64,000 bases of DNA from Alkalimarinus coralli (lineage in GTDB: Bacteria; Pseudomonadota; Gammaproteobacteria; Pseudomonadales; Oleiphilaceae). Under the pieces are notes generated by a model. It worked only from the letters and a program-made list of their open reading frames with translations. It had not been told where the DNA came from and ran no database searches. This document shows positions 43,691 through 52,162 of the stretch, piece by piece. The number at the start of each line of letters is the position of its first letter. Positions within the stretch are counted from its first letter, which is position 1. The stretch spans positions 4,342,001 through 4,406,000 of the forward strand of contig NZ_CP096016.1 in NCBI RefSeq assembly GCF_023650515.1. Reading direction: 5' to 3'. A program made the position numbers and the translations under genes.

Positions 43691-44533
43691 TTAATTTTTG
43701 CCCAATAGCTCGGCCAGTTCTTTTGAACGGTGAGCCGCTGCACCGACTGCATCATCGAAAAGTGTTCGAATACCGCCTTTCTCGAAGCTTTCAATAGCCC
43801 GCTCTGTGGTGCCGCCGGGGGACATTACATTACGTTTCAGCTGGGCTGGCTCGAGGTCGCTCTGTTTCGCCATTTCTGCCGCGCCTAAAACTGTTTGAAT
43901 GCCGAGCTTGCGGGCGTTTTCTCGTGGTATACCTGCTTTAACGGCGGCATCTTCAAGCGCTTCCATCATCAGAAAGAAATAGGCTGGGCCACTGCCAGAA
44001 AGTGCGGTAATCCCGTGCATCTGATCTTCATCCTGAACCCATTCAACGATGCCGATTGCGAGAAATATTTCATCCGCCAGCGCGCGCTGCTCAATACTGA
44101 CCTGTTCGTTTGCATATAGCCCGGATGCCCCTTGCGAGACCAGTGCCGGAGTGTTTGGCATACAGCGAACAATAGGCAGAGGTTTGCCTAGCCACTGCTC
44201 AATATGAGCGGTTTCAACACCCGCTGCAATTGAAATAATGAGCGGCGCTTTGTCTTTTAATGAGGCTTGAAGATCTGAGCAAACAGCCTCCAGTATTTGT
44301 GGTTTAACAGCGAGAACCACCACATCGGCACGCTCTACCGCCTGATGATTATCTTTCGTCGTTGCCACATTGTATTGTGACGACAGGGCATCCAAGTGTT
44401 CCTGGCTCGGAGCGCTGGCTGTAATCTGCGCGGCAGGGTAACCATTCGCAACCAGGCCGCCAATGATGCTGCCAGCCATATTTCCAGCGCCGATAAAGAC
44501 GATATGCGGTTTTGTGTTCACTTGAATCTCCAA
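43691..44533 (-). CDS. proC: Pyrroline-5-carboxylate reductase
   Basis: A 280-residue NAD(P)H-dependent enzyme making proline. The dinucleotide loop is FIGAGNMAGSIIGGLV near residues 13-28; VLAVKPQILEAV, MPNTPALVSQGASGLYAN, and the C-terminal SGSGPAYFFLMMEALEDAAVKAG with TVLGAA and MSPGGTTERAI are all present. It follows yggS on the same strand (47-nt gap), the usual yggS-proC-yggT order. Confidence 0.95.
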   Translation of the reverse strand: MEIQVNTKPHIVFIGAGNMAGSIIGGLVANGYPAAQITASAPSQEHLDALSSQYNVATTKDNHQAVERADVVVLAVKPQILEAVCSDLQASLKDKAPLIISIAAGVETAHIEQWLGKPLPIVRCMPNTPALVSQGASGLYANEQVSIEQRALADEIFLAIGIVEWVQDEDQMHGITALSGSGPAYFFLMMEALEDAAVKAGIPRENARKLGIQTVLGAAEMAKQSDLEPAQLKRNVMSPGGTTERAIESFEKGGIRTLFDDAVGAAAHRSKELAELLGKN

Positions 44534-44580
44534 TTTATTCTATTTCTCTCTAGATAGGTCTTGCTGAGGCGAATACAAGG

Positions 44581-45285
44581 CTACCTTATTGTTTTGTCGG
44601 TTTTTTCTCGCGACCCAAATAGCGCGGTACCTACTCTCACCATGGTTGACCCTTCCGCAATGGCTGCCTCAATATCGCCAGACATGCCCATTGAAAGCGT
44701 GTCGATGTCAGCGTGCTGTTGTTTTAGCGTCTCAAAGGCATGAGCCATCGCTTTAAAGCTGTCTCTTAGTGCAGGTTCGTCTTGGGAAGACGCTGGGATA
44801 GTCATTAGACCTCTCAGCTTTATATTAGGCAAATCTGAAATGGCTTTGCTGAGCGACGCAAGCTCGCTCAAGTGAATGCCTGATTTGGAATGTTCGTCGT
44901 TTATATTGACTTGAATACAAATATTGAGAGGCGCTTTGTCGTTTGGTCGCTGAGCACTTAACCGCTGGGCGATTTTTAAACGGTCAACACTGTGTATCCA
45001 GTCAAAATTTTCAGCAATTGCGCGGGTTTTATTTGATTGAATCGGCCCGATGAAATGCCAGGTCAGCGGGTAGTCAGCTAACGCACTTATTTTGGTCAGG
45101 GCCTCTTGCAGATAATTTTCACCAAACTGTGTCAGGCCTGCTTCGATAGCCGTTTTCAGCGCCTCTGCACTGCGGGTTTTGCTGACGGCTAATAATTGAA
45201 CGCTGTTTTCGCTTCGGGCAGCTTCTTTTGTTGCTTTTTGTATGCGCTGGCTTACGTTTTTTACGTTGTCTGCTATGCTGATCAT
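44581..45285 (-). CDS. yggS: YggS-family PLP homeostasis protein
   Basis: A 234-residue PLP-binding alanine-racemase-like barrel (YggS/PLPBP) that buffers cellular PLP. The lysine for PLP is in LLAVSKTRSAEAL; FGENYLQEALTKI, WHFIGPIQSNKTRAIA, IQVNINDEHSKSGI, LRGLMTIPA and LSMGMSGDIEAAIAEGSTMVRVGTALFG follow. I use the ATG at 45285, which gives the normal family N terminus (ISIADNVKNVSQRI); the ORF continues to 45348 without support. Divergent from pilT. Confidence 0.93.
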   Translation of the reverse strand: MISIADNVKNVSQRIQKATKEAARSENSVQLLAVSKTRSAEALKTAIEAGLTQFGENYLQEALTKISALADYPLTWHFIGPIQSNKTRAIAENFDWIHSVDRLKIAQRLSAQRPNDKAPLNICIQVNINDEHSKSGIHLSELASLSKAISDLPNIKLRGLMTIPASSQDEPALRDSFKAMAHAFETLKQQHADIDTLSMGMSGDIEAAIAEGSTMVRVGTALFGSREKTDKTIR

Positions 45286-45489
45286 TACGTTATTCAATGA
45301 GATAGAGTGAGAATCTTGCAGTTGATTGCTGGCTGGATTGCGTTCCAAGCCAATTAACGTTCTAAAATAGCGTCACTTAATAGAATCGTAAGCGGCATTT
45401 GAGCAAATAACTCCTCTATACTCAACACAATACTATCGATTCAGACCTTCAAATTTGTAAAGACAATTATAAATCCATCGGGGATATTC

Positions 45490-46524
45490 ATGGATATTAC
45501 GGAACTATTAGCGTTTTCTGCCAAGCAAGGGGCTTCTGATTTACACCTGTCATCAGGCTTGCCTCCAATGATTCGTGTTGATGGCGATGTTCGGCGCATC
45601 AACTTACCGCCCATGGAACATAAAGAAGTGCACGCACTGATTTATGACATCATGAACGATAAGCAACGAAAAGATTTTGAAGAGTTTTTAGAAACCGATT
45701 TCTCGTTCGAAGTGCCCGGGGTTGCCCGATTCCGTGTTAACGCGTTTAACCAGAACCGAGGTGCAGGCGCTGTATTTCGTACCATCCCGTCCAAGGTGTT
45801 GACGATGGAAGACCTGGGCATGGGGCAGGTGTTTAAAGATGTGGCTGCTGTACCACGAGGGTTGGTGCTGGTGACGGGGCCGACAGGGTCAGGTAAATCA
45901 ACAACTCTGGCGGCAATGATCGACTTTATCAACGACAACCGCTACGACCACATCCTGACAATTGAAGATCCGATAGAATTTGTGCACGAAAGTAAAAAGT
46001 GTCTCGTTAACCAACGGGAAGTGCACCGGGATACTCTCGGGTTTAACGAAGCGTTACGATCGGCACTGCGTGAAGATCCAGATATTATTCTGGTTGGTGA
46101 GCTTCGAGACCTTGAGACTATCCGGCTGGCGCTTACTGCCGCAGAAACCGGTCACTTGGTTTTTGGCACCTTGCACACCACATCTGCTGCCAAGACCATA
46201 GACCGGGTTGTGGATGTATTCCCCGCCAACGAGAAGGCGATGGTTCGATCAATGCTCTCCGAGTCGCTACAAGCGGTTATCTCGCAGACGTTGATGAAGA
46301 AAGTAGGCGGTGGCCGAGTTGCTGCTCATGAGATTATGATCGGTACGCCCGCCATCAGAAACCTGATTCGTGAAGATAAAGTGGCGCAGATGTACTCCGC
46401 GATTCAAACTGGCGCTCAGCTCGGTATGCAGACGTTGGATCAGTGCCTGACTAATCTGTTGCAGAAGGGCCTTATTACCCGTGAGGCCGCTCGTGAAAAA
46501 GCTAAAATGCCAGAGAATTTCTAA
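45490..46524 (+). CDS. pilT: Type IV pilus retraction ATPase PilT
   Basis: A 344-residue hexameric secretion ATPase that powers pilus retraction. It has the N-terminal PAS-like part (LLAFSAKQGASDLHLSSG), Walker A GPTGSGKSTTLA, the Asp box LTIEDPIEFVH, Walker B PDIILVGELRDLETI, the His box TGHLVFGTLHTTSA and the C-terminal AIRNLIRE motif specific for retraction. Upstream of pilU, 62 nt apart. Divergent from yggS, as in Pseudomonas. Confidence 0.97.
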   Translation: MDITELLAFSAKQGASDLHLSSGLPPMIRVDGDVRRINLPPMEHKEVHALIYDIMNDKQRKDFEEFLETDFSFEVPGVARFRVNAFNQNRGAGAVFRTIPSKVLTMEDLGMGQVFKDVAAVPRGLVLVTGPTGSGKSTTLAAMIDFINDNRYDHILTIEDPIEFVHESKKCLVNQREVHRDTLGFNEALRSALREDPDIILVGELRDLETIRLALTAAETGHLVFGTLHTTSAAKTIDRVVDVFPANEKAMVRSMLSESLQAVISQTLMKKVGGGRVAAHEIMIGTPAIRNLIREDKVAQMYSAIQTGAQLGMQTLDQCLTNLLQKGLITREAAREKAKMPENF

Positions 46525-46586
46525 GGTGATGAAAATACTGAATACTAAGTTGATGGCTCGATCAATCATAAAGAGTGGAGTGTGAG

Positions 46587-47708
46587 ATGGACTTCGATAA
46601 ACTGTTAAAAGTGATGGTTGAGAAAGGTGGATCGGATCTTTTTATTACCGCTGGGGTTCCGCCAAGTATCAAGATTCACGGCAAGATCGTACCGGTGACT
46701 AAATCCTCCTTAACGCCTGAGCAAACTCGCGAAATCGTGTTGAACACGATGAGTGAGAAGCAGCAGACTGAGTTTATGGATAACCATGAGTGCAATTTTG
46801 CGATCAGTGCGCGTGGTATCGGACGATTTCGGGTCAGCGCATTCTATCAGCGTAACCTCTGCGGCATGGTGCTGCGTCGTATTGAGACCAATATACCTAA
46901 GGTTGACGACCTGGGCTTGCCGGAAATCATTAAAACCCTGTCAATGACCAAGCGCGGGCTCATTATTTTCGTGGGGGCAACAGGTACAGGTAAGTCTACC
47001 TCTCTCGCGTCGATGATTGGTCATCGCAACCGCAATAGTCAGGGGCATATTATTTCGATTGAGGACCCGATTGAGTACATTCATCAGCATCAGGGGTGTA
47101 TTGTAACTCAGCGCGAAGTGGGGATTGATACCGAAAGCTTTGATGTTGCCCTGAAAAATACGCTACGTCAGGCGCCCGACGTCATTATGATTGGTGAGAT
47201 CCGCTCGAAGGAGACCATGGATTATGCTGTGACGTTCGCAGAAACGGGCCACCTCTGCTTAGCAACCTTGCACGCAAACAACGCGAACCAGGCGCTTGAT
47301 AGAATTATCAACTTCTTCCCGCCGGAGCACCACAACCAGATATGGATGGATCTCTCGCTGAACCTTAAAGCGATTGTTGCTCAACAGTTGATCCCAACCC
47401 CTGATGGTAAGGGCAGAAGGGCGGTCATCGAGGTGCTGATTAACTCGCCGCTCTGCGCTGATATGATTCGCAAGTCAGAAGTGCATAAACTCAAGGAGTT
47501 GATGACGAAGTCGCGGGATATTGGTATGCAAACCTTTGATCAGGCATTGTATGACCTCTACTCAGCGGGTGAAATCACCTACGAGGATGCATTGGCCTAT
47601 GCGGATTCGGCTAACGACTTGAGACTGATGATCAAGCTTGGTGCAGATTCTGGAGGGGACAAGCTCTCATCTTCGCTTGATGGCCTCTCGATCAGCGATG
47701 ATATTTAG
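46587..47708 (+). CDS. pilU: PilT paralogue PilU
   Basis: A 373-residue retraction-ATPase paralogue that assists PilT. Walker A GATGTGKSTSLAS, Asp box ISIEDPIEYIH, Walker B PDVIMIGEIRSKETM and TGHLCLATLHANN are present; the AIRNLIRE box is replaced by SPLCADMIRK, which distinguishes PilU. The ATG at 46587 is chosen because GGAG lies 6 nt upstream; a GTG at 46575 is less likely. A stem-loop follows. Confidence 0.96.
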   Translation: MDFDKLLKVMVEKGGSDLFITAGVPPSIKIHGKIVPVTKSSLTPEQTREIVLNTMSEKQQTEFMDNHECNFAISARGIGRFRVSAFYQRNLCGMVLRRIETNIPKVDDLGLPEIIKTLSMTKRGLIIFVGATGTGKSTSLASMIGHRNRNSQGHIISIEDPIEYIHQHQGCIVTQREVGIDTESFDVALKNTLRQAPDVIMIGEIRSKETMDYAVTFAETGHLCLATLHANNANQALDRIINFFPPEHHNQIWMDLSLNLKAIVAQQLIPTPDGKGRRAVIEVLINSPLCADMIRKSEVHKLKELMTKSRDIGMQTFDQALYDLYSAGEITYEDALAYADSANDLRLMIKLGADSGGDKLSSSLDGLSISDDI

Positions 47709-47713
47709 GATGT

Positions 47714-47734
47714 AAGGGAGCCTCTGGCTCCCTT
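47714..47734 (+). terminator. Stem-loop after pilU
   Basis: AAGGGAGCC-TCT-GGCTCCCTT, a perfect 9-bp stem starting 6 nt past the pilU stop codon. A T-tract is lacking (GTAGTG follows), so it may act as an mRNA-end hairpin or Rho-assisted terminator. Confidence 0.6.
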
Positions 47735-47742
47735 GTAGTGTT

Positions 47743-47822
47743 GATGCAGCGAAGCGTAATCAGGGATTGTGGCAGTTTGGCGCTGATGATTCCTTGATTC
47801 CGTTGCACTCCATCACGGCTAC
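47743..47822. repeat. REP-like inverted pair between pilU and polA
   Basis: The arm GATGCAGCGAAGCGTAATCA (47743) followed by GGGAT is the imperfect reverse complement of TTCCTTGATTCCGTTGCACT (47790) followed by CCATC. A related half occurs at 33405-33437 and a degenerate pair at about 52090-52150. Located between convergent genes, the usual place for REP/BIME elements. Confidence 0.5.
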
Positions 47823-47837
47823 TGTGTTTGTGAGTGG

Positions 47838-50582
47838 TTAATGGGCTTCGTCCCAGTTATCGCCGACACCGGTTTCTACCAGCAGAGGAACATCCAGGTT
47901 TGCGGCAGACTCCATTTTCTCTTTTAGTCCTGCGGTGACTTCGTTAACCAGATCTTCCCGCACTTCCAGTACCAATTCATCATGAACTTGCATAATCATG
48001 CGGGCATCCAGACTGCTTTCTGCCAGCCATTGCGAGACGCTAATCATCGCCTTTTTGATGATGTCTGCGGCAGTACCCTGCATGGGGGCGTTTATGGCGG
48101 TGCGCTCTGCGGCTTGCTGGCGCATTTTGTTATTGGCGTTGATCTCTGGCAAATAGAGGCGGCGGCCAAAAATAGTTTCAACATATTCGTCATCATGAGC
48201 CTGTTTGCGTACTCGATCCATATAATCAAGCACACCCGGGTAGCGTTCAAAATAACGATCAATGTAGCCCTGCGCTGTTTTGCGGTCAACTTTGATTTGA
48301 CGCGCCAGACCAAAAGCTGACATGCCGTAGATAAGCCCGAAGTTAATGGCTTTGGCGCTTCGTCGCTGATCTGTAGTGACGGCTTCGGTAGTGACGCCAA
48401 AGACTTCTGCTGCGGTTGCCTTATGCACGTCAAGGCCGTTCGAAAAGGCGCTCAATAAACCGTCATCCTGTGACAGGTGAGCCATGATTCTCAGTTCTAT
48501 TTGAGAGTAATCTGCAGCGACCAGCTTATAGCCTTCCGGAGCAACAAAGGCTTGTCTTACCCTGCGGCCTTCTTCCGTTCGAATAGGAATATTCTGCAAA
48601 TTCGGGTCTGATGATGAGAGCCTACCCGTTGCCGTGACGGCCTGATGATATGAGGTGTGAATTCGGCCCGTTGACGGGTTGATCTGTAGTGGCAATTTAT
48701 CCGTATAAGTCGATTTCAATTTGCTTAGGCCACGATACTCCAGAATAACCTTTGGCAAAGGGTAGTCTAGAGCTAACTCCTGTAGCACCGGCTCTGCTGT
48801 TGATGGCTGCCCTTTGGGGGTTTTTTTAATGACAGGTAACTCAAGCTTCTCAAAAAAGATGGTTTGCAGTTGCTTGGGTGAGCTTAAATTAAACTCTTCA
48901 CCTGCGAGGTCGAATGCCTCCCGCTCTAGCTGGAGTAGCCGCTCCTCGAGCTCTTTGCTCTGGCAGCCGAGCAGATGAGCATCAACCCGTGCGCCATCGC
49001 GCTCGATATCAGACAGGATAGAAACCAAAGGCAGCTCGATATCTCGGTAGACGGGTTGCAGTGAGGGCGTTTCGTTCAGTTCCTTGGCCAGTTTGTGATG
49101 CAGGCGTAAGGTAATATCGGCATCTTCTGCGGCATAAGGCGCGGCCTTTTCGATCTCAATCGCATTGAATGTTAGCTGCTTGGCGCCTTTTCCTGCAATA
49201 TCTTCAAAATGAATGGTGTTGTGGTCGAGATACTTTTTCGCCAGGCTGTCCATGTCGTGGCGGGTTGAAACAGAATTAACCACATAAGATTCCAGCATGG
49301 TATCTTCTGCGATTCCTTGTAGCCTTATGCCGTGATTTGCCAGCACATTCATATCGTACTTTAGGTTTTGGCCTACTTTGGCTTTGTTGCTGTCTTCAAG
49401 TATCGGCTTCAGGGCTTCCAGCACGCTGTCACGATTCAGTTGCTCGGGGGCACCCATATAGTCGTGAGCGAGCGGAACGTAGGCTGCCTCGCCCGGCACC
49501 ACCGAGAATGATACGCCCACGACCTGCGCTTTCATGTAGTTTAAGCTGGTGGTTTCGGTATCAAAGGCAAACAGTTCGGCCTCAGACAACTTCTTGAGCC
49601 AGCTATCCAGTGCGGACTGCGTGAGGACAGTTTCATAATCTGTCGCAACCGCAGGTTCGCTCTCTGATGGCTGTTCACCGGAGGCTGATTGTGCGGAGGT
49701 TGATTGTGCTGAGTCGACGCCGTTCTCCAACTGGCTGACCCATCCTTTAAACTCGTACTCTTTAAATAGTGATAACAGCTTTTCGTTATCGACACTGTTG
49801 TGCTCTATCTCTTCAAGGCCTTGTTCCAGCTCAACGTCGGTATGAATAGTCGCAAGTTTGTATGACAGTGGCAGAAGTTCGAGGCTGTTTCTAAGATTTT
49901 CGCCGATTTTCCCTTTAACGGTGTCAGCATTATTCATTACACCTTCAAGTGTGCCATGCTCTGTAAGCCACTTAACTGCGGTTTTGGGGCCGCATTTTGG
50001 CACTCCCGGAATGTTGTCAACGGAGTCCCCAACCAGCGCCAGGTAGTCGATAATCTGCTCTGGCGAGACGCCAAACTTCTCTTTAACGCCCTGCTGATCC
50101 ATATAGGTGTTTGTCATCGTGTTCATCAGCGTGACGTGCTGACTCACGAGTTGGGCCATATCTTTATCGCCGGTTGAGATAATGGTGTCTATGCCCTTAT
50201 TCGTCGCTTGGGTCGCTAAAGTGCCGATGACATCGTCAGCTTCAACATCGGGAATTATGACCAGCGGTAGACCCATGGCTTTGATGATCTCGTGAATAGG
50301 CTCAATTTGGCCTCTTAAGTCTTCAGGCATGGGGGGCCTGTTTGCTTTGTATTGGTCATAGAGCTCATGCCGGAAATTTTTCCCCTTGGCGTCAAAGATG
50401 ATAATAATCTTTGATTCCGGGTAGTCCGACTGGAGCCGCCGGATCATATTAATAACACCTTTGATTGCGCCGGTTGGCTGCCCTTTTGAGGTAATCAGAG
50501 GAGGAAGCGCGTGAAATGCGCGAAACAGATAGGAAGAGCCATCGACCAATAGAACCGGTTTGTTGATTTGCGCTTTACTCAT
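47838..50582 (-). CDS. polA: DNA polymerase I
   Basis: A 914-residue family A polymerase. Domains: 5'-3' exonuclease at about 1-290 (LLVDGSSYLFRAFHALPPL, ATQATNKGIDTIISTGDKDM), 3'-5' exonuclease at about 325-515 with an intact FDTETTSL motif, so proofreading is likely, and the polymerase domain at about 550-914 (YSQIELRIMAHLSQDDGL, RRSAKAINFGLIYGMSAFGL, MQVHDELVLEV). A low-complexity linker (SAQSTSAQSASGEQPSESE) joins the first two domains. Acts in repair and Okazaki fragment processing. Divergent from the DUF2782 gene, as in Pseudomonas. Confidence 0.98.
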   Translation of the reverse strand: MSKAQINKPVLLVDGSSYLFRAFHALPPLITSKGQPTGAIKGVINMIRRLQSDYPESKIIIIFDAKGKNFRHELYDQYKANRPPMPEDLRGQIEPIHEIIKAMGLPLVIIPDVEADDVIGTLATQATNKGIDTIISTGDKDMAQLVSQHVTLMNTMTNTYMDQQGVKEKFGVSPEQIIDYLALVGDSVDNIPGVPKCGPKTAVKWLTEHGTLEGVMNNADTVKGKIGENLRNSLELLPLSYKLATIHTDVELEQGLEEIEHNSVDNEKLLSLFKEYEFKGWVSQLENGVDSAQSTSAQSASGEQPSESEPAVATDYETVLTQSALDSWLKKLSEAELFAFDTETTSLNYMKAQVVGVSFSVVPGEAAYVPLAHDYMGAPEQLNRDSVLEALKPILEDSNKAKVGQNLKYDMNVLANHGIRLQGIAEDTMLESYVVNSVSTRHDMDSLAKKYLDHNTIHFEDIAGKGAKQLTFNAIEIEKAAPYAAEDADITLRLHHKLAKELNETPSLQPVYRDIELPLVSILSDIERDGARVDAHLLGCQSKELEERLLQLEREAFDLAGEEFNLSSPKQLQTIFFEKLELPVIKKTPKGQPSTAEPVLQELALDYPLPKVILEYRGLSKLKSTYTDKLPLQINPSTGRIHTSYHQAVTATGRLSSSDPNLQNIPIRTEEGRRVRQAFVAPEGYKLVAADYSQIELRIMAHLSQDDGLLSAFSNGLDVHKATAAEVFGVTTEAVTTDQRRSAKAINFGLIYGMSAFGLARQIKVDRKTAQGYIDRYFERYPGVLDYMDRVRKQAHDDEYVETIFGRRLYLPEINANNKMRQQAAERTAINAPMQGTAADIIKKAMISVSQWLAESSLDARMIMQVHDELVLEVREDLVNEVTAGLKEKMESAANLDVPLLVETGVGDNWDEAH

Positions 50583-50642
50583 GAGTGTAATCAGGTGTTT
50601 AATAATGAATGAAGGAATTTTCCGCTGAAGCGTAGGTTACCA

Positions 50643-50942
50643 ATGAAGAAAGTGATATTCACCCTGTTTTTTGTTTTTCAATTATTGTTTGGCACAATGT
50701 TCTCTGTTGGCGCGTTCGCTGAGCAGCCTGAGGCCTCAGATCCGAATGAGCCAAAAATCACCATTCGAAGCGGTGAAGATAAAACATTCTATGAGTACCG
50801 AGTGAACGGCATTCTGAAAGAGATCAAAGTAGTGCCTAAAGTCGGGCCAACCTATTACCTGGTTGCTGATGATGGCGGCGGCTGGATTCGCGAAGAGAAG
50901 TCTCAGTTATTGGTTCCGAGCTGGGTTATCTTTCGCTGGTAG
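50643..50942 (+). CDS. DUF2782-family exported protein
   Basis: A 99-residue protein with a signal peptide (MKKVIFTLFFVFQLLFGTMF then SVGAFAEQ; cleavage near residue 27) and the DUF2782 domain: PKITIRSGEDKTFYEYRVNG, LKEIKVVPKVGPTYYLVADD and the terminal SWVIFRW. Function unknown, probably periplasmic. It sits between polA and thrB, the same context as in Pseudomonas, and is probably co-transcribed with thrB. Confidence 0.88.
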   Translation: MKKVIFTLFFVFQLLFGTMFSVGAFAEQPEASDPNEPKITIRSGEDKTFYEYRVNGILKEIKVVPKVGPTYYLVADDGGGWIREEKSQLLVPSWVIFRW

Positions 50943-51058
50943 TTCGTTATCAGCAACAACCCGCGGGCGATGTTTAGCCACCTAACTTCCACGATATGAG
51001 ATCTTGGCGAACACAGTCACTGTGCAAGGCCTCGATGTAAACTTTAGCAGGTGCTGTT

Positions 51059-52054
51059 ATGGCCGTTTATACCTCCGTAAACAGGAGTGAGTTAAGCGAC
51101 TTTCTACTTCAATATTCATTAGGGGAGCTGGTTGAGTTCTCTGAAATTGGAGACGGCATCGAAAACAGCAACTACTTTGTTACGCTCGCTCCCCAGAATG
51201 AAGAGCGTGTTGGGCGAGATGCGGGCAACGGGCAGCACCAGAAATGGGTGTTAACGCTATTTGAAAACCTTAAAGCGCAAGAACTCCCTTTCTTCTTGCA
51301 GCTGATGACTTGGTTGGCGGAGAAAGGTTTTCCGGTTCCGGCACCTTGCGTTAGAAAAGACGGCACCCTTAATGGAACGCTAAGAGGTAAACCTTCTATA
51401 TTAGTGCCATGTTTTAATGGCCGTTCTCTCGATAACCCTGCGCCTGCTCACTGTGAGCGAGTCGGGAAACTGATAGCTGAAATGCATCAGGCACTTATTC
51501 ACTGCCCTCAGCAGCGCAGCGCCCCAAGAAATATCGACTGGATGAGATCACAAGCTTCGCGTTTGTCCGGCCTTATACCGCAGTCAGACATGAAGCTGTT
51601 ACGGTCAGCTATTGACCATTATGGGACAATGAAGCCGGAGATGGAGCAGTGTCCTTCCGGTGTCATTCATGCCGACTTATTTAAAGATAACGTGCTGTTT
51701 GACGGTGATGAAATTAGTGGTGTTATCGACTTTTTCCATGCCTGTAATGATTCTTTGTTGTTTGATTTGGCGGTGGCAGCCAATGACTGGGCCGTTGATG
51801 GCAAGCAGCAATATGATAAGTTGAGATTGAATGCGCTAGTGACTGGCTATCAGTCAGTAAGGCCGTGGAGTGATAGTGAGTGCTCACTATGGCCTAGCTT
51901 CCTGCACCTTGCCGCATTGCGGTTTTGGCTTTCAAGGCTGGAAAGCCGATACATGCCCGGTTATCAGAAAGTATCGACTCAGGGTGATAAAACTAAAGAG
52001 CCTGATGAGCTGAAACGTATTATTCTGAATTTAGGGCTTGTGGCTACCAAATGA
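51059..52054 (+). CDS. thrB: Homoserine kinase (APH-fold type)
   Basis: A 331-residue kinase phosphorylating homoserine for threonine synthesis, of the aminoglycoside-phosphotransferase fold used in Pseudomonas (not the GHMP type of E. coli). Motifs: the start MAVYTSVNRSELSDFLLQYS, GIENSNYFV for ATP, the catalytic GVIHADLFKDNVLFDGDEIS and the metal-binding GVIDFFHACND, then AANDWAVD. Follows the DUF2782 gene. Confidence 0.93.
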   Translation: MAVYTSVNRSELSDFLLQYSLGELVEFSEIGDGIENSNYFVTLAPQNEERVGRDAGNGQHQKWVLTLFENLKAQELPFFLQLMTWLAEKGFPVPAPCVRKDGTLNGTLRGKPSILVPCFNGRSLDNPAPAHCERVGKLIAEMHQALIHCPQQRSAPRNIDWMRSQASRLSGLIPQSDMKLLRSAIDHYGTMKPEMEQCPSGVIHADLFKDNVLFDGDEISGVIDFFHACNDSLLFDLAVAANDWAVDGKQQYDKLRLNALVTGYQSVRPWSDSECSLWPSFLHLAALRFWLSRLESRYMPGYQKVSTQGDKTKEPDELKRIILNLGLVATK

Positions 52055-52162
52055 CGGCCGGTTGTTTATGAGTCACAGGTAGCCCCAATGTTGCAAAGCG
52101 GAATCAGGGTTAATCGCTATTGGCGAGCTTTCTTCCATTAATTCCGCTGTTCTTTATTACGG

